DNA from: an uncultured Burkholderiales bacterium
Lineage (GTDB): Bacteria > Pseudomonadota > Gammaproteobacteria > Burkholderiales > Thiobacillaceae
Reading direction: 5' to 3'
Assembly (NCBI GenBank): GCA_938038385.1
Contig: CALHRD010000110.1
Location: forward strand, 1 to 64,000
Length of the DNA stretch: 64,000 nt
This document shows positions 61,244 to 64,000 of this stretch, piece after piece. The first letter of the stretch is position 1. Each line of letters begins with the position of its first letter. The notes beneath the pieces are model-generated. The model was not told the DNA's origin, made no database searches, and saw nothing but the letters and a program-made list of their open reading frames with translations. The position numbers and the translations under genes are program-made.

Positions 61244-62522
61244 GTGCCCAACCTGCCTCCAAGCGCCCTCATCGCCGCCCCCCTCCTCCTCATCCTCGGC
61301 ATCTGGCTGGCCAGCCTGGCACCGAGCGCGGAGGTGGCGTGGGTGCTGGGCCTGCTGCTTCTGACCGTCTATCTCTTCGCCTTCGAGGTCCTGCGTGTGG
61401 ACGTGGCGGCGGTGGGCATCCTCGTGCTGCTCGGGTTGCTGAGCAGCGCCCATGACCTCATCGGCCTCACGCGGCCGCTGGTGCCTGCCGCGGAGCTTTT
61501 CCAGGGCCTTGCCAGCAACGCGGTGGTTTCCATCATCGGCGTCATGATCATCGGCGCCGGTCTGGACAAGACAGGGCTGATGAACCAGGTGGCCGGGGCG
61601 ATGCTGAAGCTGGCCGGGCGGACCGAGGCGCGCATCATCCCGGCGGTATCGGGCACGGTGGGTCTCATCTCTGGTTTCATGCAGAACGTCGGCGCGGCGG
61701 CGCTCTTCCTGCCGGTGGTGGGCCGCATCGCCGCGCGCACCGGCATCCCCCTGTCGCGCCTGCTCATGCCCATGGGTTTTTGCGCCATCCTCGGCGGTAC
61801 GCTCACCCTCGTCGTCTCCAGCCCGCTCATCCTGCTCAACGATCTGCTCCTGTCCTCCAACAAGGCCCTGCCGCCGGAGCAGCAGATAGCGACCTGGTCG
61901 CTGTTCTCCGTCACCCCCATCGGACTCGCCCTGCTCGCCAGCGGCATCGCCTATTTCGTCGTCGCCAGCCGCTACGTCCTGCCAAGCCGCCGGCATGAGG
62001 AGATCACCCGCGCCACCGGCACCCTGCATTATTTCCAGGAGCTCTATGGCCTGGACTATGCCCTGAGCAAGGTGTTGGTCCCCGCTGGCGCCCCGCTGGT
62101 CGGTCAGACCCTGGATGAGGTGGAACGGGCCTATCGCATCCGCGTCATCGCCGTGCGGCACGGCGGCCTGGATCGCCGGGCGGACCCTTGCCGCGCTCGG
62201 CGACGTCGCGGTCTGGGGTCTGCAGCTCGCCATCGCCGTACTGGCCACCGTCTTCACCCTGGTCATGTCCAACGTCGGCGCGACGGTATTGCTGGTGCCG
62301 CTGGCGGTCAACATCGCCTTCACGGCGGGCGCGAACCCTGCCGTGTTCGCCCTGACCGTGGCGCTCGCCACCTCGAATGCCTTTCTTTTGCCGACGCATC
62401 AGGTCAATGCCCTGATCATGGGCCCCGGCGATTACCGTGTGGCCGACTTCCTGCGTGCCGGCGGCATCATGACCGTGTTGTTCATCGCGGTGATGATGCT
62501 GATGCTCAACCTGCTCTACTGA
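61244..62522 (+). pseudogene. SLC13/ArsB-NhaD-type permease, broken by internal deletion and frameshift
   Basis: The N-terminal half (from GTG 61244, about 307 residues) has clear transporter helices (IAAPLLLILGIWLASLAP, SIIGVMIIGAGLDKTG, ISGFMQNVGAAALFLPVVG) and the start of a TrkA-C/RCK domain (YALSKVLVPAGAPLVGQTL, IRVIAVRHGG). Near 62160 the homology jumps to another frame and resumes deep in the C-terminal membrane half (VLATVFTLVMSNVGATVLLV, NAFLLPTHQVNALIMGPGD), ending LLY at 62522. Roughly 170 residues of RCK and membrane sequence are missing. Substrate unknown; function should be lost. Confidence 0.8.
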
Positions 62523-62542
62523 CCTCGGCCGCCGGCGCCAGG

Positions 62543-64000
62543 ATGACGACCGACCTGCCCCCGCGCACCCTGGCCGGCCTGCTGGGCCTGCTGCTTGTCT
62601 TCCTGCTGGTCACGCCGAGCGGCATCCACGCCGATGACCGTCCCCAACCCGAACTGGCATCGGGCTTCACGCCCAGACCGGTCACCGTCGGCAAGCGCTA
62701 CATGGCCGTCACCGCCAACGCGCACGCGACGCAGGCGGCAGTGGAGATGCTGGCACGCGGCGGCTCGGCGGTGGATGCCGCCATCGCCGCACAGCTCGTG
62801 CTCAACGTCGTCGAGCCGCAGTCCTCGGGCATCGGCGGCGGCGGCTTCCTGCTCCATTACGACCGCGGCAGCGGCCAGATCCTGGCCTATGATGGGCGCG
62901 AAACGGCCCCGGCGACGGCACGGCCGGACCGGTTCCAGCGCGCGGAGGGCCAGCCCCAGCCCTTCGGAGCGGCGGTGACCGGCGGCATGGCGGTGGGTGT
63001 GCCGGGTCTCGTCGCCATGCTGGCGCAGGCGCACGCGGCGCACGGCCGGCTGCCATGGGCGGACCTTTTTGCCCCCGCCATCCGACTCGCCGAGGCGGGT
63101 TTTCCCGTCTCGCCGCGGCTCAACCACCTGCTCGCCAGGGATGCAGCCCTGCCGCACGACCCGCAGGCCCGGCGGCTGTTCTATGACGCGGCCAGGCGTC
63201 CCCTGCCGGTGGGGGCGCGGCTGCGCAATCCAGAACTGGCCGGTGTCCTGCGCCGGATCGCTGCCGGGGGCGCGTCGAACTTCTATGCCGGCGAGCTGGC
63301 CCGGGACATCGTCGCGACCGTGCGCAACGCCCCCAGTCACCCGGGCGACCTGACCATGGCGGACCTGGCGGCCTACCGGCCCAAAGCGCGCGCGCCGGTC
63401 TGCACGCCCTACCGGGGTTTCCGGGTCTGCAGCATGCCACCACCGGCAGGCGGGGTGACGCTGCTGCAGATCCTGGGCTTGCTCGATCACTTCGAGCCAC
63501 GCCACCCCGAGGACGCTATGGCGGTGCACCGCTTCGCCGAGGCGGGTCGATTGGCCTACGCCGACCGTGCCCACTACCTTGCCGACCCGGATTTCGTCGC
63601 CGTACCGGTGGCCCGCCTGCTCGACCCGGGCTATCTCGCCACCCGCGCCCGTCTGATCCGCGACGAGGCCAGCCTGGGTCGCGCCGCGCCGGGTGAACTA
63701 CCGGCAGCGTCCGCGACCGCAGGCGCAGGCATCGAGCGCCCGGCCACCACCCATCTGTCCGTGGTCGATGCCGACGGCAACGCGGTGGCCCTGACCAGCT
63801 CCATCGAGGACGCCTTCGGCAGCCGCCTGATGGTGCAGGGCTTCCTGCTCAACAACCAGTTGACCGACTTTGCCTTCCGCCCGGTTGAGGCGGGACACGC
63901 GGTGGCGAACCGGGTCGAAGGCGGCAAGCGGCCGCTCTCCGCCATGAGCCCAACCCTGGTGTTGGATCGCGAGGGCAGGCTCTACGCGGTGCTGGGCTCG
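62543..64000 (+). CDS. ggt: Gamma-glutamyltransferase, partial
   Basis: The first 486 residues of an exported gamma-glutamyltransferase; the 3' end lies beyond the window. Signal peptide with core LLGLLLVFLLVTPSG and cleavage near IHADD. Substrate region SSGIGGGGFLLHYD and DGRETAPA. The autocleavage site with the nucleophilic Thr is ATTHLSVVDADGN, so maturation into two subunits should occur. It acts in the periplasm on glutathione and gamma-glutamyl compounds. The ATG lies 20 bp after the broken permease gene. Confidence 0.93.
   Translation, partial: MTTDLPPRTLAGLLGLLLVFLLVTPSGIHADDRPQPELASGFTPRPVTVGKRYMAVTANAHATQAAVEMLARGGSAVDAAIAAQLVLNVVEPQSSGIGGGGFLLHYDRGSGQILAYDGRETAPATARPDRFQRAEGQPQPFGAAVTGGMAVGVPGLVAMLAQAHAAHGRLPWADLFAPAIRLAEAGFPVSPRLNHLLARDAALPHDPQARRLFYDAARRPLPVGARLRNPELAGVLRRIAAGGASNFYAGELARDIVATVRNAPSHPGDLTMADLAAYRPKARAPVCTPYRGFRVCSMPPPAGGVTLLQILGLLDHFEPRHPEDAMAVHRFAEAGRLAYADRAHYLADPDFVAVPVARLLDPGYLATRARLIRDEASLGRAAPGELPAASATAGAGIERPATTHLSVVDADGNAVALTSSIEDAFGSRLMVQGFLLNNQLTDFAFRPVEAGHAVANRVEGGKRPLSAMSPTLVLDREGRLYAVLGS

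Overview
The window is high-GC, densely packed chromosomal DNA from a proteobacterium. Gene content fits a beta- or gammaproteobacterial chemolithotroph of the sulfur/hydrogen-oxidising kind. The evidence for this is a Tat-exported [NiFe] uptake hydrogenase of the hynS-isp1-isp2-hynL type, a V/A-type ATPase, a type II secretion operon, a multihaem c-type cytochrome and many cyclic-di-GMP proteins. This placement is inferred from gene families; no rRNA or tRNA gene was seen. No insertion sequence, prophage or CRISPR array was recognised.

Layout. 1-3.0 kb: DUF72 protein (cut by the window edge), SDR oxidoreductase, metallo-beta-lactamase hydrolase, NUDIX hydrolase and methyltransferase. 3.0-19.7 kb: one long minus-strand gene train reading hynD, hupH/hyaF-like, hynS, isp1, isp2, an unknown gene, hynL, then nine V-type ATPase genes (H-C-I-K-F-E-A-B-D), a fatty acid desaturase and a GlcG/HbpS-like exported protein. 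hypC points the other way. 20-31.7 kb: a degenerate HD-GYP protein, tcdA, two small exported proteins, and a light/oxidative-stress flavoured island (fasciclin, BLUF sensor, photolyase-like flavoprotein, DUF3429, ABC1 kinase, Old Yellow Enzyme). A truncated dtd remnant ends this stretch.

31.9-51.8 kb is the most interesting part. It holds a DUF1631 + degenerate EAL-HDOD gene pair behind a near-consensus sigma-28 (FliA) promoter and a cyclic-di-GMP-I (GEMM) riboswitch; a second, shorter copy of the same pair behind another sigma-28-like promoter; and between them an HDOD-histidine kinase with a response regulator-PAS-GGDEF-EAL protein behind a third. Unrelated genes (MBL hydrolase, exported methyltransferase, tetrahaem cytochrome, Lhr helicase, Nei-type glycosylase) are interleaved. 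I infer a flagellar-regulon-coupled, cyclic-di-GMP-feedback module of unknown output.

51.9-61.0 kb: a complete minus-strand type II secretion-like operon (gspG-F-E, PilM/N/O-like inner-membrane proteins, a polyproline GspC/PilP-like protein, the secretin and three further pseudopilins). 61.2-64 kb: an SLC13-type permease broken by an internal deletion/frameshift, then a gamma-glutamyltransferase that runs off the window.

Two dispersed palindromic repeat families occur in intergenic DNA, one of them at the breakpoint of the dtd remnant. Seven-base tandem repeats lie in two gaps of the ATPase operon.
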